A stretch of DNA of 64,000 nucleotides from the NCBI RefSeq assembly GCF_002688565.1, contig NZ_CP024011.1, forward strand, positions 2,046,001-2,110,000, read 5' to 3'. Positions 17,600-27,623 of this stretch are shown here, one piece after another. Source of the stretch: Acinetobacter sp. LoGeW2-3. GTDB lineage: Bacteria > Pseudomonadota > Gammaproteobacteria > Pseudomonadales > Moraxellaceae. The position numbers were made by a program, and so were the translations under genes. The first letter of the stretch is position 1, and each line of letters begins with the position of its first letter. The notes below the pieces were generated by a model that was not told the origin of the DNA, searched no databases, and worked only from the letters and a program-made list of their open reading frames with translations.

Positions 17600-17619
17600 A
17601 TCTATTTATACTTGATGGA

Positions 17620-18543
17620 TTAGTCATCCGGATAAGCCACTTTTTTAAGGGCTCTAATGTCTGCATCTGGAGAGCAAAGCGAGATAAATTCGTAACCATA
17701 ACCGCGTAATAAATGGCCTTTACGTACCGCAATCCACGTCGTATTTACGCCAAAAATATCAGTTTTAATCTGTTTTAAGCGATAGTCACGTTCTGGATCG
17801 TATGCCACATCATTGACAATACCGACACCCATATTCAGTTCCACATAGGTTTTGATTACATCAGCATCCAGTGCAGACATCACGATATCAACATCGAAAC
17901 CAGCTTCCTCAAAGGCAGTATCAATTTTTGAACGGCCTGTGAAACCACCGTGATAGGTAATGATTGGATAATTGGCCAGATCTTCGATACGGATATTATC
18001 TTTCTTGGTCAGCGGGTGATTCTGAGGCGTAATAATACTGTGTTGCCAGTTATAGTACGGTACGCTCGCCAAGTTATCTTCAGTGGTTAATGCTTCAGTC
18101 GCAATTCCAATATCCGCTTCACCTTGAAGCAGCATTTGTGTAATTTCAACAGGGCTTGCCTGTTGCAGAATCAGGTGAACTTTAGGGAATTCTTTTTTGA
18201 ACTGGTTCACGATTGGTGGTAATACATAACGTGCCTGAGTATGCGTCGTTGCAATGGTTAATGTCCCTTCATCAACCTTGTTAAAGTCATCTGCCAGACG
18301 TTTGATATTGTCTGCATCAACTAACATGCGTTCTACAATGCCGAGCAGTGCCTGACCAGGTTCAGTTAGACCCAATAAACGCTTACCCTTACGGATGAAC
18401 AGCTGTACACCCAGTTCATCTTCCAGGTCTTTAATATGCTTACTCACACCCGATTGTGAGGTATAAAGCGCTGCAGACGCTTCAGTTAAATTAAAGTTTT
18501 GCCGAACAGTTTCTCGAATAATTCTTAATTGTTGGAAATTCAT
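17620..18543 (-). CDS. cysB: CysB-type LysR regulator of sulfur assimilation
   Basis: A 307-residue LysR protein of the CysB/Cbl branch, which senses N-acetylserine or related signals and activates sulfate uptake and reduction. The N-terminus MNFQQLRIIRETVRQNFNLT, followed by EASAALYTSQSGVSKHIKDLE, is diagnostic; TTHTQARYVLP and QGEADIGIATEAL lie in the effector domain. I used the start at 18543, giving the standard CysB N-terminus, rather than an in-frame codon 45 bp upstream. It follows cysA by 56 bp and is probably the last gene of the transporter transcript, so it may feed back on its own operon. Confidence 0.94.
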   Translation of the reverse strand: MNFQQLRIIRETVRQNFNLTEASAALYTSQSGVSKHIKDLEDELGVQLFIRKGKRLLGLTEPGQALLGIVERMLVDADNIKRLADDFNKVDEGTLTIATTHTQARYVLPPIVNQFKKEFPKVHLILQQASPVEITQMLLQGEADIGIATEALTTEDNLASVPYYNWQHSIITPQNHPLTKKDNIRIEDLANYPIITYHGGFTGRSKIDTAFEEAGFDVDIVMSALDADVIKTYVELNMGVGIVNDVAYDPERDYRLKQIKTDIFGVNTTWIAVRKGHLLRGYGYEFISLCSPDADIRALKKVAYPDD

Positions 18544-18599
18544 AATTCTATATACCCTATAAGCGGATGGGGCTGAATTTGGCCCCATCTGAATGTGTC

Positions 18600-19661
18600 T
18601 TAAGCGACCTGATTTGCAAATAAATGCAGGTTAAGCGGGCTTAACCATACGGTCTGATTCGGTCGGAATTGATGCGCACGAGCTTCTTCCGGTGTTAATG
18701 AAATTTCAATCAGGTTACCCTGACGGTCATTCAGTTCCGCAACAACTTTGCCGGCGATCCATAATTCACGAATAAAGGTGGCTTGAATTGCATTGTCCTG
18801 TGGTTGCGCTGAGATACGCAGTTCATCAGGGCGAGCGAAGACAATCACGTCACCTTGTGGATGCTGTTGTGCTGCATCAAATTGAATGCGATCTTCACCC
18901 AGCTGAATGATGCCGCCATTATTCTGACCTTCGAAACGGTTGGCTTGACCGAGGAAGTCGAATACGAATGGGGTTTTTGGTGTTTCATATACTTCACGTG
19001 GTGAACCAATCTGTTCGACATTACCTTTGTTCATGACCACGATCTGATCGGCAACTTCCAGTGCTTCTTCCTGATCGTGCGTTACAAAAATCGAAGTGAT
19101 ATGCAATTCATCATGTAGGGTACGTAACCAGCGACGCAATTCTTTACGTACTTTGGCATCTAGTGCACCAAATGGTTCATCCAGTAGCAGTACACGTGGT
19201 TCAACTGCTAGAGCACGAGCAAGTGCAATACGTTGACGTTGACCACCCGATAATTGAGCAGGATAGCGGTCTGCCAGGAAGCCGAGTTGTACCAGGTCAA
19301 GCAGACGCGTTACGCGTTTCTTGATTTCCGCTTCCGATGGACGGGTAGAACGTGGACGCACACGCAGACCAAACGCCACGTTGTCATATACAGTCATATG
19401 ACGGAATAGCGCATAGTGCTGGAAGACGAAACCAACTTCACGTTCACGCACGTGGGTATTGGTCGCATCTTGGCCTTCCAGAATAACTTGACCGCCGTCT
19501 GCAGATTCAAGCCCGGCAATGATACGCAGCAGGGTAGTTTTACCACAGCCTGATGGGCCAAGAAGTGCTACAAGCTGACCATCTGGGAAATCCAGAGAAA
19601 TGTTTTTCAGTGCATGGAATGCACCAAAGTGTTTTTCAATATTTTTAACTTGAATACTCAT
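18600..19661 (-). CDS. cysA: Sulfate/thiosulfate ABC transporter ATPase
   Basis: A 353-residue ABC ATPase that drives sulfate import. The Walker A is GPSGCGKTT near residue 34, the signature LSGGQRQR near 135, Walker [13 protein letters not shown] near 155, and the switch His is in FVTHDQEEA. Residues 235-350 form the TOBE regulatory domain. It lies 11 bp after cysW in the cysT-cysW-cysA order. Confidence 0.96.
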   Translation of the reverse strand: MSIQVKNIEKHFGAFHALKNISLDFPDGQLVALLGPSGCGKTTLLRIIAGLESADGGQVILEGQDATNTHVREREVGFVFQHYALFRHMTVYDNVAFGLRVRPRSTRPSEAEIKKRVTRLLDLVQLGFLADRYPAQLSGGQRQRIALARALAVEPRVLLLDEPFGALDAKVRKELRRWLRTLHDELHITSIFVTHDQEEALEVADQIVVMNKGNVEQIGSPREVYETPKTPFVFDFLGQANRFEGQNNGGIIQLGEDRIQFDAAQQHPQGDVIVFARPDELRISAQPQDNAIQATFIRELWIAGKVVAELNDRQGNLIEISLTPEEARAHQFRPNQTVWLSPLNLHLFANQVA

Positions 19662-19672
19662 GTGGGCATTCC

Positions 19673-20566
19673 TTAAGAAACTGTTGATTCATCATTACGT
19701 TTGTTCTGTTTTTCCTGGCGCAGTTCTACCCAGGTTTTAAGCACCAAGGTCACAATTGCGAGGAGAGCCAGGAGTGAAGACACAGCAAACGCAGCACTGA
19801 AGGTATATTCGTTATAGAGAATTTCGACGTGTAATGGCAGGGTGTTGGTCTCACCACGAATATGACCAGATACTACCGATACTGCACCGAATTCACCCAT
19901 GGCACGTGCATTACACAGAATCACGCCATAGATCAGACCCCATTTGATATTTGGCAGGGTCACTTTCCAGAAGGTTTGCCAGCCTGATGCACCGAGTACA
20001 ATCGCAGCTTCTTCTTCTTCGGTACCTTGTGCTTCCATTAAAGGAATCAATTCACGTGCTACGAATGGTACGGTAATAAACACAGTCGCTAATACAATCG
20101 CAGGTACGGCATACAGGATCTTGATGTCATTATCCATCAACCAGCTGCCCATCCAGCCTTGAGTACCAAAAATCAGTACCAGCATCAGACCTGCGATTAC
20201 CGGCGAAACCGAGAATGGCATATCAATAATCGTGGTCAGGATCGATTTACCTGGGAAGTTAAACTTCGCTACTGACCAAGCTGCAGCTACACCAAACACG
20301 ACGTTGAGCGGTACTGCAATGACAGCTGTTAGCAATGTCAATTTGACAGCAGATAATGTGTCTGGATGAACCAAGGCTTGTGCATATACGCCGACACCTT
20401 GCTTGAATGCTTCTACAAAGACCAATACCAGTGGCAAGATCAGGCAGCTCAAGAAGAAAATCAGTGCAATGGTAATCAGGGTATAACGTACCCAAGTCGG
20501 TTCACGTGTCGCATCACGGGATTGCAGCTTTTCAGCAAGTGCATTGCTGTTGGTATTTAAACTCAT
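19673..20566 (-). CDS. cysW: Sulfate ABC transporter permease CysW
   Basis: A 297-residue permease with about six membrane segments. The ABC-contact EAA loop is in [19 protein letters not shown]. Its ATG overlaps the cysT stop (ATGA), so the two are translationally coupled. It pairs with CysT as the transmembrane channel. Confidence 0.95.
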   Translation of the reverse strand: MSLNTNSNALAEKLQSRDATREPTWVRYTLITIALIFFLSCLILPLVLVFVEAFKQGVGVYAQALVHPDTLSAVKLTLLTAVIAVPLNVVFGVAAAWSVAKFNFPGKSILTTIIDMPFSVSPVIAGLMLVLIFGTQGWMGSWLMDNDIKILYAVPAIVLATVFITVPFVARELIPLMEAQGTEEEEAAIVLGASGWQTFWKVTLPNIKWGLIYGVILCNARAMGEFGAVSVVSGHIRGETNTLPLHVEILYNEYTFSAAFAVSSLLALLAIVTLVLKTWVELRQEKQNKRNDESTVS

Positions 20567-21396
20567 CGTGCAGTTCTCCCTGTGCGACGGCTAGCCCAAG
20601 CTTGTAATAAGTTAATCAGGAATAACATCACAAATGAAATCAAAAGCATCACGACAGCAATCGTAGTTGCGCCAGCATAGTCATATTCTTCCAGACGGGA
20701 GATAATCATCAGTGGTGCAATTTCCGTTTTAAACGGCTGGTTACCGGCAATGAAAATTACTGAACCGTATTCACCTACACCACGTGCAAATGCCAGAGCA
20801 AAACCTGTAATTAATGCAGGCAGCAGAATCGGGAAAATGACTTTGGTCACGATTTGGAAACGGTTTGCCCCGAGTGCAGAAGCAGCTTCTTCAAGTTCAG
20901 TTTCCAGATCAGACAATACTGGCTGAACTGTACGGACTACAAATGGAATACCAATAAAGATTAGTGCCAGCGTAATACCCAACGGGGTATAAGCCACTTG
21001 AATGCCTAATGGTTCCAGATACTGACCGATCCAGCCTGTTGGTGCATAGAGTGAAGTTAATGCAATACCAGCAACGGCAGTAGGTAATGCAAATGGTAAA
21101 TCGACCAAAGCATCGACAATACGTTTGCCTGGGAAGCTATAACGTACCAGACACCAAGCCAGTAACAGACCAAACACCACATTGATCAGGGCTGCCATAA
21201 TGGCAGCACTAAAGCTCAGCTGAAGTGATTTGAGAATACGTTCAGAGCTTAAGATTTCCCATAAACCTTCCCAACCAATGCCGAGCGACTTGATGAAGAC
21301 GGCAGACAATGGAATAAGAACGATTAATGACAAATACGCTAGGGTAAAGCCTAGAGATAGACCAAATCCTGGCAGCACTCGGGATCGCTGCGACAT
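20563..21396 (-). CDS. cysT: Sulfate ABC transporter permease CysT (CysU)
   Basis: A 277-residue permease with about six membrane segments. The N-terminus [19 protein letters not shown] and the EAA loop ([19 protein letters not shown]) fit CysT. GAGGAG upstream of the ATG supports the start. It lies 86 bp after the RBBP9-like gene. Confidence 0.95.
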   Translation of the reverse strand: MSQRSRVLPGFGLSLGFTLAYLSLIVLIPLSAVFIKSLGIGWEGLWEILSSERILKSLQLSFSAAIMAALINVVFGLLLAWCLVRYSFPGKRIVDALVDLPFALPTAVAGIALTSLYAPTGWIGQYLEPLGIQVAYTPLGITLALIFIGIPFVVRTVQPVLSDLETELEEAASALGANRFQIVTKVIFPILLPALITGFALAFARGVGEYGSVIFIAGNQPFKTEIAPLMIISRLEEYDYAGATTIAVVMLLISFVMLFLINLLQAWASRRTGRTAR

Positions 21397-21482
21397 GATT
21401 ACTCCTCAAAAGAGAGAATGCTAATTGAATACAACCAGCGAATATTAAAAATGAAATTTGCGACAAGCATAATTTGCGACAT

Positions 21483-22088
21483 CTAAAATGCAAATTTAAA
21501 AAAATACTTGCTTTCATCAGTATTACTGATATGTTGCATCGACATCTCTGAATTTAGATATTGTTTAATCTCAGGGAAGGGGCCGAAGCCCGAAGCAACA
21601 TTGACATGACCGACTGCCCCCAAATTGACCGGCTTGATTTTCCAGGATTTGGCAAAATCATGTGCATCTTCGAAACTGAGCCAAGGATCATTTTCACTGA
21701 TCAACATGACGGTTGGAACCTGAAGCTTGATCTGATGGAAATACGCGCTGTAATCCACTTGGCTATCACGTGCAAAGCCATTTTCACCAAAACGGGACGG
21801 ATTGGCCGGAGCCACCAGAACCAGCTTTTTAATTTTTCGACATAATTCTGGATGCTGGTCAAGTACTGCAAGACTGGTCAGGCAGCCAAAGCTGTGTGCC
21901 ACGATTTCAATATCATCTTCAATCTGCTGTACAGATTTTACAAACTGCGCTACCCAGGTACTGAGTACCGGATGATTCCAGTCCTGCTGTTGAACACGAG
22001 AGCATTGCATCAGGCCACGTTGCAACCAGGATTGCCAGTGATTATGTTCACTGCCACCAACACCTGGAACAATGAGGGTATGTATCAT
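21483..22088 (-). CDS. RBBP9/YdeN-type alpha/beta hydrolase
   Basis: A 201-residue small serine hydrolase. The N-terminus HTLIVPGVGGSEHNHWQSW is a signature of the RBBP9/YdeN group, with the nucleophile in VAHSFGC near residue 67 (an A-x-S-x-G variant). The acid is likely in SENDPW and the catalytic His in GAVGHVNVASGFG. AGGAG lies seven bases before the start. It sits inside the sulfate-uptake cluster, between sbp and cysT, on the same strand with short gaps. Its substrate is unknown, but co-transcription suggests a role in sulfur-limited cells, perhaps cleaving sulfur-containing esters or thioesters; that is inference. Confidence 0.85.
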   Translation of the reverse strand: MIHTLIVPGVGGSEHNHWQSWLQRGLMQCSRVQQQDWNHPVLSTWVAQFVKSVQQIEDDIEIVAHSFGCLTSLAVLDQHPELCRKIKKLVLVAPANPSRFGENGFARDSQVDYSAYFHQIKLQVPTVMLISENDPWLSFEDAHDFAKSWKIKPVNLGAVGHVNVASGFGPFPEIKQYLNSEMSMQHISNTDESKYFFKFAF

Positions 22089-22119
22089 GCGAATGCTCCT
22101 TGTCTGTTCAATGCGAAAC

Positions 22120-23133
22120 TTATTTCGCTGTATTCGCTTTTACGATTTGATCGAAAACGCCGCCATTTTCAAAGTGAGCTTTTTGCACTTTATCCCAACC
22201 ACCAAATTCCTGATCAATGGTCACAAGTTTTAATGGCTTAAATACTTTGCTGTATTTCGCTAGTACTTTTTCATTACGTGGGCGGTAGAAGTTACGTGCT
22301 GAAATTTCTTGACCCAATGGTGAGTACAGGAAGTTCAGGTAACCTTGCGCAAGATATTTGTTGCCTTTTTTCGCTACTGTTTTTTCTACAATCGCCACTG
22401 GTGGCTCAGCCAGAATAGATAGTGAAGGCGTTACGATTTCGAATTTGCCTGGTTGTTCACGAATGGCTAAATGTGCTTCGTTTTCCCAAGCCAGTAATAC
22501 GTCACCGATACCGCGTTCAGCAAAAGTTGTGGTTGAACCACGTGCGCCAGAATCGAGTACTTTAGTTTGTTTATAGATTTTGCGAACGAATTCTTGTGCT
22601 TTGGCATCATTACCACCTGGTAAGTGTTTTGCATAAGCCCAAGCAGCTAAATAGTTCCAGCGTGCACCACCCGAAGTTTTTGGATTTGGTGTGATAATCG
22701 CAACATTTGGTTTAACCAGATCACCCCAATCCTTAATATTCTTTGGATTGCCTTTACGCACCAGGAATACGATGGTTGACGTATAAGGTGTCGAGTTTTG
22801 TGGTAGTTTTTTCTGCCAGTCAGCAGGAAGTAATTTCGCTTTTTCTGCAATGACATCGATATCGGCAGCCAGTGCTAAAGTCACCACATCTGCTTCAAGA
22901 CCATCGATTACAGCACGAGCTTGTTTGCCTGAACCACCATGTGATTGTTTAAAGTTAATGGTTTGACCTGTACGGCTTTTCCAGTATTTACCAAATTCTT
23001 TGTTTACATCTTCATAGAGTTCACGCGTCGGATCATAAGAAACATTCAGAAAGTCACGCGCTGCTGCACCAAAAGAAGTTGCTGAAATAATAGCAGCCAG
23101 AACCCCGATTTTTAATTTTGTTGAAATGCTCAT
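22120..23133 (-). CDS. sbp: Periplasmic sulfate-binding protein, paralogue 1
   Basis: A 337-residue periplasmic sulfate/thiosulfate receptor (Sbp/CysP family) for CysTWA. The signal peptide [20 protein letters not shown] is cleaved near AAARD. The mature part opens with [20 protein letters not shown] and contains [14 protein letters not shown] and [13 protein letters not shown], conserved ligand-binding segments. It is closely similar throughout to the neighbour at 23311, showing tandem duplication. It lies 31 bp before the hydrolase gene. Confidence 0.95.
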   Translation of the reverse strand: MSISTKLKIGVLAAIISATSFGAAARDFLNVSYDPTRELYEDVNKEFGKYWKSRTGQTINFKQSHGGSGKQARAVIDGLEADVVTLALAADIDVIAEKAKLLPADWQKKLPQNSTPYTSTIVFLVRKGNPKNIKDWGDLVKPNVAIITPNPKTSGGARWNYLAAWAYAKHLPGGNDAKAQEFVRKIYKQTKVLDSGARGSTTTFAERGIGDVLLAWENEAHLAIREQPGKFEIVTPSLSILAEPPVAIVEKTVAKKGNKYLAQGYLNFLYSPLGQEISARNFYRPRNEKVLAKYSKVFKPLKLVTIDQEFGGWDKVQKAHFENGGVFDQIVKANTAK

Positions 23134-23192
23134 GTGAACCTCAAACTCTTACACGTTTTGTAACATGAGTGAAGAATAAACCTATTCTTTAT

Positions 23193-23226
23193 GCATAAAA
23201 AATAATTAAAAATGAATTTTATATGA
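23193..23226 (-). promoter_or_regulatory. Conserved upstream block, sbp paralogue 1
   Basis: This 34-bp AT-rich block starts GCATAAAAAATAATT on plus and matches the block at 24378-24411 at 32 of 34 positions. The spacing before each sbp start is about the same. It is probably the shared promoter or CysB site. Confidence 0.55.
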
Positions 23227-23265
23227 AAATAAAAGATAAGTAATTAGGTAAGTACCTGAAACAAG

Positions 23266-23296
23266 AATGGCCTTATTCAATAAGGCCATTTTTTAT
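23266..23296. terminator. Hairpin between the two sbp genes
   Basis: A perfect AATGGCCTTATT / AATAAGGCCATT hairpin. The T run is strong only on the plus strand; on the minus strand, where both genes run, the following DNA is T-poor. It may act as a leaky terminator after the first sbp gene or as a 3' end stabiliser. Confidence 0.65.
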
Positions 23297-23310
23297 GCAT
23301 TTATAAGTAA

Positions 23311-24318
23311 TTATTTTGCACTATTCGCTTTTACGATCTGGTCAAAGATACCGCCATTGTCAAAGTGTTGTTTCTGAACTTTGGTCCAGCCGCCAAATTC
23401 TTTATCGATTGTCACCAGTTTCAGTGATTTAAATACATTGCTATATTGTTTTAACACTGTTGCATTACGTGGGCGATAGAAGTTCTTCGCTGCAACTGTT
23501 TGACCTGCAGGTGAGTACAGGTAGTTCAAGTAAGCTTTAGCCAGATTTTCATTGCCATCTTTCTTGGCATTTTTCTCTACAATTGCGACTGGTGGTTCAG
23601 CCAGAATAGAAAGAGAAGGCGTGATGATCTCGAACTTGCCCGGCTGTTCGCGAATCGCTAAATGCGCTTCATTTTCCCAAGCAAGCAATACGTCACCGAT
23701 ACCACGCTCAGCGAATGTAGTCGTTGCACCACGTGCACCTGAATCCAGTACTTTGGTTTGTTTATAGATCTGACGCACGAAGTCTTGTGCTTTAGCATCG
23801 TTACCACCTGGTTGGTGTTTTGCCCATGCCCAAGCTGCTAGGTAGTTCCAGCGCGCGCCACCAGAGGTTTTAGGGTTTGGTGTAATGATGTCTACACCTG
23901 GTTTCACCAGATCGCCCCAGTCCTTAATGCCTTTCGGGTTGCCTTTTTTAACGAGGAAGACAATTGTTGAGGTATATGGCGTCGAGTTTTGTGGAAATTT
24001 CTTCTGCCAGTCTTTTGGTAACAGACCACGTGCAGCAATTTCATCAATATCTGCTGCCAAAGCCAGGGTAACTACGTCTGCATCTAGACCATCAATGACT
24101 GCGCGAGCTTGTTTGCCTGAACCGCCATGTGATTGTTTAAAATTAATATCTTGGCCAGTAGATTTTTTCCAGTAAGCACTGAATTCTTTGTTAAAGTTGT
24201 CGTACAATTCGCGAGTTGGGTCATAGGATACGTTTAAGAAATCCTTTGCAGACACGCTAAATGCAGTTGCTGAAATCAGTGCTGCGAGTACCCCGATTTT
24301 TAATTTACGGATGTTCAT
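23311..24318 (-). CDS. sbp: Periplasmic sulfate-binding protein, paralogue 2
   Basis: A 335-residue sulfate receptor of the same family as its neighbour, with signal peptide [20 protein letters not shown] cleaved near VSA-KD, and the same [14 protein letters not shown] and [11 protein letters not shown] motifs. I used the ATG at 24318 because TGAGG precedes it; the longer upstream frame adds residues with no signal character. It is first in the sulfate cluster and has its own promoter block and hairpin, so it may be expressed at a different level from paralogue 1. The two receptors may differ in ligand (sulfate, thiosulfate) or only add capacity. Confidence 0.94.
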   Translation of the reverse strand: MNIRKLKIGVLAALISATAFSVSAKDFLNVSYDPTRELYDNFNKEFSAYWKKSTGQDINFKQSHGGSGKQARAVIDGLDADVVTLALAADIDEIAARGLLPKDWQKKFPQNSTPYTSTIVFLVKKGNPKGIKDWGDLVKPGVDIITPNPKTSGGARWNYLAAWAWAKHQPGGNDAKAQDFVRQIYKQTKVLDSGARGATTTFAERGIGDVLLAWENEAHLAIREQPGKFEIITPSLSILAEPPVAIVEKNAKKDGNENLAKAYLNYLYSPAGQTVAAKNFYRPRNATVLKQYSNVFKSLKLVTIDKEFGGWTKVQKQHFDNGGIFDQIVKANSAK

Positions 24319-24377
24319 ATTTGCCTCAAGTGTTCTTGGTTTTTGTTGAATGAGGCAAGAATAGCTGGAGTTTTTTT

Positions 24378-24411
24378 GCATAAAAAATAATTAAAAAAGA
24401 ATTTTATGTGA
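24378..24411 (-). promoter_or_regulatory. Conserved upstream block, sbp paralogue 2
   Basis: This matches the block at 23193-23226 with two differences in 34 bp, and lies 60 bp before the start, as in the other copy. Confidence 0.55.
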
Positions 24412-24478
24412 GTAAAACAGATATATGGATGGTGTATAGCTTTGCCTGCTGTCGCATCCGCCTGAGAGGTGAAAAATT

Positions 24479-25291
24479 ATGTTGTGTTTTAAAAATGCAC
24501 AACAAGTCAGTCAGATAGATTTGCTTGATCGCGCCTTTCATTATGGCGATGGTTGCTTTACGACAGCTCGAATTCATAATAACCGTATTGAGCTGCTGGA
24601 ACGGCATTTATCTCGTCTGCATATAAGCAGTCAAAAAATGCAGCTACAAGCGGACTTAAGCCAGATTGATGCAACGCTGCAAGAATTATATAAATTAGAG
24701 TCTAGCTTAAACGGCACTTTGAAAATTATCCTGAGCCGAGGCATTGGCCAGCGCGGCTATAGCCTGCCAGATCATCCAGCAGATGTTTGGGTATATTACT
24801 ATCCGCAAATGCTTCAAGAACATCATTTTGAGCAGATTGAAAGTGGGGTACTCAATACTGCACTTGGCTTATGTATGCCGCAGTTAGTGGGCTTGAAAAC
24901 CCTGAACCGTTTAGAACAGGTCATGCTGAAACAGGAAGCAGACCAACAAGGCTGGAGCGAAGCACTGGTCTGTGATGTACAGGGTGAAATTGTCGAAGGG
25001 GTGAGCAGTAATTGTTTTTTAAGGATAAACAATACATGGATTACCCCAGAACTTCGCTATAATGGCGTCAGCGGGGTGATGCGTGCCGAGATTCTGGCGC
25101 GTATGCTGCAGCAAGGTATTGTTTGCGAACGGCGCAGTTTGGATATGAGTGAGATAGCTTCTATTCAGAGCCTGTTCTTCTGCAATGCACTCAGCCCTAT
25201 GAAAATTGTTACTCAATTTGAACAGAAAACGCTGGATACAGATGCCTGTATTGAGTTATTTCATCGTCTTCATTTACATCAGATCATTTAA
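24479..25291 (+). CDS. pabC: Aminodeoxychorismate lyase
   Basis: A 270-residue fold-type IV PLP enzyme that splits aminodeoxychorismate to p-aminobenzoate and pyruvate in folate synthesis. DRAFHYGDGCFTT near residue 17 is the PabC signature. The PLP lysine is in LKTLNRLEQV near residue 140, and EALVCDVQGEIVEGVSSNCF is conserved. GAGAGGTGAAAA precedes the start. It is followed after three bases by mltG and then tmk, the common pabC-mltG-tmk order in gamma-proteobacteria. Confidence 0.95.
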   Translation: MLCFKNAQQVSQIDLLDRAFHYGDGCFTTARIHNNRIELLERHLSRLHISSQKMQLQADLSQIDATLQELYKLESSLNGTLKIILSRGIGQRGYSLPDHPADVWVYYYPQMLQEHHFEQIESGVLNTALGLCMPQLVGLKTLNRLEQVMLKQEADQQGWSEALVCDVQGEIVEGVSSNCFLRINNTWITPELRYNGVSGVMRAEILARMLQQGIVCERRSLDMSEIASIQSLFFCNALSPMKIVTQFEQKTLDTDACIELFHRLHLHQII

Positions 25292-25294
25292 AAT

Positions 25295-26347
25295 ATGTCC
25301 GCCAGCAAATCTACACGAAAAAAGAAAAATAAAGCAAAATCAGCTTTTCCAATGAAAGGTGTATTGGTCGTTGTACTGGGTCTTGTGTTGATCCTAGCCG
25401 TAATTCTCAAAAGCAGCTTGTTTAAAGATTATCCGGTTCAAGGTGAAAAACAGATGCTGGCGATCAGTGCTGGGGATACCTATTCCGGTTTCATCGACCG
25501 TCTTGCCAAAGAAAGTCATGTCAGCTTCCCGATTCTGCTGAAAATCTATCAGCGCTTTATCATTCATGACACGATGAAAGCGGGTGTTTATGAAGTGACT
25601 GAGGGTATGAGTATCCGTCAAGTTCTGGAAATGATTTCCAACTCTGAAAATGCTCAAATGAACCGTATTCTGGTGATTGAAGGTACGACCTTTAAACAGC
25701 TGGTTGAGACATTGAAGAAAGATGAGCTGGTCACGAAAGAAGTAGTGAATCTGCCAACTGATCAATTACTAAAAGAACTTAATATTCCATTTAATCATCC
25801 GGAAGGCCTGTTTGCACCAAATACCTATTTCTTTGCCAAAGGTGAAACTGACCGTAAGATTCTGACCGATCTACATCGTCATCAGATACAGGCGCTCGAC
25901 GAAGCCTGGAATAATCGTGCCAATGATCTTCCATATCAGAATAAGTATGAAGCACTAATTATGGCTTCGATTATTGAGAAAGAGACCAGTCTAGACAGCG
26001 AATTGGAGCAGGTGTCTGGTGTATTTGTACGCCGTTTGAAAATCGGCATGCGTCTGCAGACCGATCCAACCGTGATTTACGGTATGGGTGATAATTACAC
26101 AGGCAATATTACCCGTCAGGACCTACGTACTCCAACGCCTTATAACACTTACACCATGGCTGGCCTACCACCAACACCAATTGCCTTACCAAGTAAGAAA
26201 GCCATTGAAGCAGCCATGCATCCGGATAATTCCCAAAATATCTATTTTGTTGCAACCGGGAATGGCGGGCATAAGTTCAGCAGTAATCTGCAAGATCACA
26301 ATAGAGCAGTGCAGGAATATCTCTCTGTTTTACGTTCAAAAAATTAA
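25295..26347 (+). CDS. mltG: Endolytic murein transglycosylase
   Basis: A 350-residue inner-membrane enzyme that cleaves nascent glycan strands and sets their length. A basic N-terminus (KSTRKKKNKAK) precedes one membrane segment (VLVVVLGLVLILAVILK, residues 23-42). The YceG/MltG domain follows, with the catalytic Glu in MASIIEKETSL near residue 229 and the conserved RLQTDPTVIYG. Confidence 0.95.
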   Translation: MSASKSTRKKKNKAKSAFPMKGVLVVVLGLVLILAVILKSSLFKDYPVQGEKQMLAISAGDTYSGFIDRLAKESHVSFPILLKIYQRFIIHDTMKAGVYEVTEGMSIRQVLEMISNSENAQMNRILVIEGTTFKQLVETLKKDELVTKEVVNLPTDQLLKELNIPFNHPEGLFAPNTYFFAKGETDRKILTDLHRHQIQALDEAWNNRANDLPYQNKYEALIMASIIEKETSLDSELEQVSGVFVRRLKIGMRLQTDPTVIYGMGDNYTGNITRQDLRTPTPYNTYTMAGLPPTPIALPSKKAIEAAMHPDNSQNIYFVATGNGGHKFSSNLQDHNRAVQEYLSVLRSKN

Positions 26348-26356
26348 GGAGTGAGC

Positions 26357-26962
26357 ATGTTTATCAGCTTTGAAGGCACTGAAGGTGTAGGGAAAACCAC
26401 GCTCATTCGTCGTATCTATGATGATTTTATTGCACAGGACAAAGAAGTCGTACTGACTCGTGAACCGGGTGGCACACCGATGGCTGAGCAGATCCGCTCG
26501 TTATTGCTGGCTGTGAATCATGAAGAAGCGATGTGTAATGACACAGAGTTATTACTGATGTATGCTGCACGCGCTCAGCATCTGGCACAAGTGATTCTTC
26601 CAGCACTCGAAGCAGGTAAAATTGTATTGTGTGACCGTTTTACTGATGCGAGTTTTGCCTATCAATGTGCAGGGCGCGGACTCAGTGAAGATAAACTGAA
26701 TTTACTGAATGATAACTTTGTAGCGCGTATGCCAGATGTTACTTTCTGGTTAGATGCACCGATTGAACTAGGTATGAATCGTGCTCGTGAACGTGGTGCA
26801 CTAGATCGTTTTGAACAGGAGAAAGTCTCTTTCTTTGAAAAGGTTAGGGCGGGTTATGAAACGCTGTGGCAACGTCATCCGCAACGTATGAAGCGTCTTG
26901 ATGCGACGCAAACACCGGAACAGGTTTTTGTCCAAGCTATGACGGAATTACAGGCTGTCTGA
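26357..26962 (+). CDS. tmk: Thymidylate kinase
   Basis: A 201-residue dTMP kinase making dTDP for DNA synthesis. The P-loop is EGTEGVGKTT near residue 7; REPGGTP near 36 binds dTMP; DRFTDASFAYQ near 94 is the DR(Y/F) motif. I chose ATG 26357, with AAGGAG five bases before, rather than the GTG at 26351, which overlaps that site. Confidence 0.96.
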   Translation: MFISFEGTEGVGKTTLIRRIYDDFIAQDKEVVLTREPGGTPMAEQIRSLLLAVNHEEAMCNDTELLLMYAARAQHLAQVILPALEAGKIVLCDRFTDASFAYQCAGRGLSEDKLNLLNDNFVARMPDVTFWLDAPIELGMNRARERGALDRFEQEKVSFFEKVRAGYETLWQRHPQRMKRLDATQTPEQVFVQAMTELQAV

Positions 26963-26992
26963 GTAGTCAGATTTAAATCACTTTAATTCTCT

Positions 26993-27032
26993 AAAAATCT
27001 TCTATATTGCTTTCAATATGGAAGATTTTTTT
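26993..27032 (+). terminator. Long terminator hairpin overlapping the next ribosome site
   Basis: A 17-bp near-perfect stem (26993-27009 with 27014-27030, one G-U pair) with loop CTTT ends in a T run. It terminates the pabC-mltG-tmk unit. Its right arm contains GGAAG, the ribosome site of the following gene, whose ATG at 27033 directly abuts the T run. Confidence 0.85.
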
Positions 27033-27455
27033 ATGAAAAGTACCATTGAACAGATTCAGCAATTTTTAGAAGCCGAGTTTCCGCAAAGCCTAGAGTATTG
27101 TGAAGTCATCGATGTCCAGCCACAGGCCTCAACCGTTCGTTACCGTGTGAGTAACAGTCAGTTGCGCCCAGGCGGGACCATTTCTGGACCGACTATTATG
27201 ACTATCGCAGACTTTTGTTTGTATGTTGCGATTCTGGGAGAAATTGGACTGGTGGGTTTAGCTGTGACCACCAATATTAATATTAATTTTCTGCGTAAAC
27301 CGAATGGACAACGTAATTTGATTGGTGAATGTCGTCTGATCAAGGTTGGAAAAGCGCTCATTGTTGGGGAAGTCTGGGTCTATTCTGAGGGCGTGGAAGA
27401 ACCTGTTGCCCACATTACCGGAACCTACGCGATTCCACCTAAATCAGTATCTTAA
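27033..27455 (+). CDS. Hotdog-fold thioesterase, PaaI-like
   Basis: A 140-residue single-domain hotdog thioesterase. The segment SNSQLRPGGTISGPTIMTIAD is the active-site helix region of PaaI-like acyl-CoA thioesterases. TTNININFLRKPNGQRNLIGE is the following strand pair. The start could be the ATG at 27033 or the one at 27018; the first has GGAAG at a workable distance. That ribosome site lies in a terminator hairpin. Substrate unknown. Confidence 0.82.
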   Translation: MKSTIEQIQQFLEAEFPQSLEYCEVIDVQPQASTVRYRVSNSQLRPGGTISGPTIMTIADFCLYVAILGEIGLVGLAVTTNININFLRKPNGQRNLIGECRLIKVGKALIVGEVWVYSEGVEEPVAHITGTYAIPPKSVS

Positions 27456-27623
27456 TCACATAAAATAAAAGAACCGTATATTGTATCAATAATAATGAAA
27501 AATATGTGGATTCAATAATTTATCGTTTAGTTATAATTTATCCAGCTGATTTCGGAATCGCTATACAAAATCTTTTCCTGCACAAATAATGAGGCAAAAC
27601 TTGCCGGAAGATTGGGGGGATCA

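Noticed and set aside
17436..17613. A plus-strand frame of about 58 codons after the barrel gene
   Set aside because: Weak ribosome site, no protein-like pattern, and it reads through the cysB terminator.
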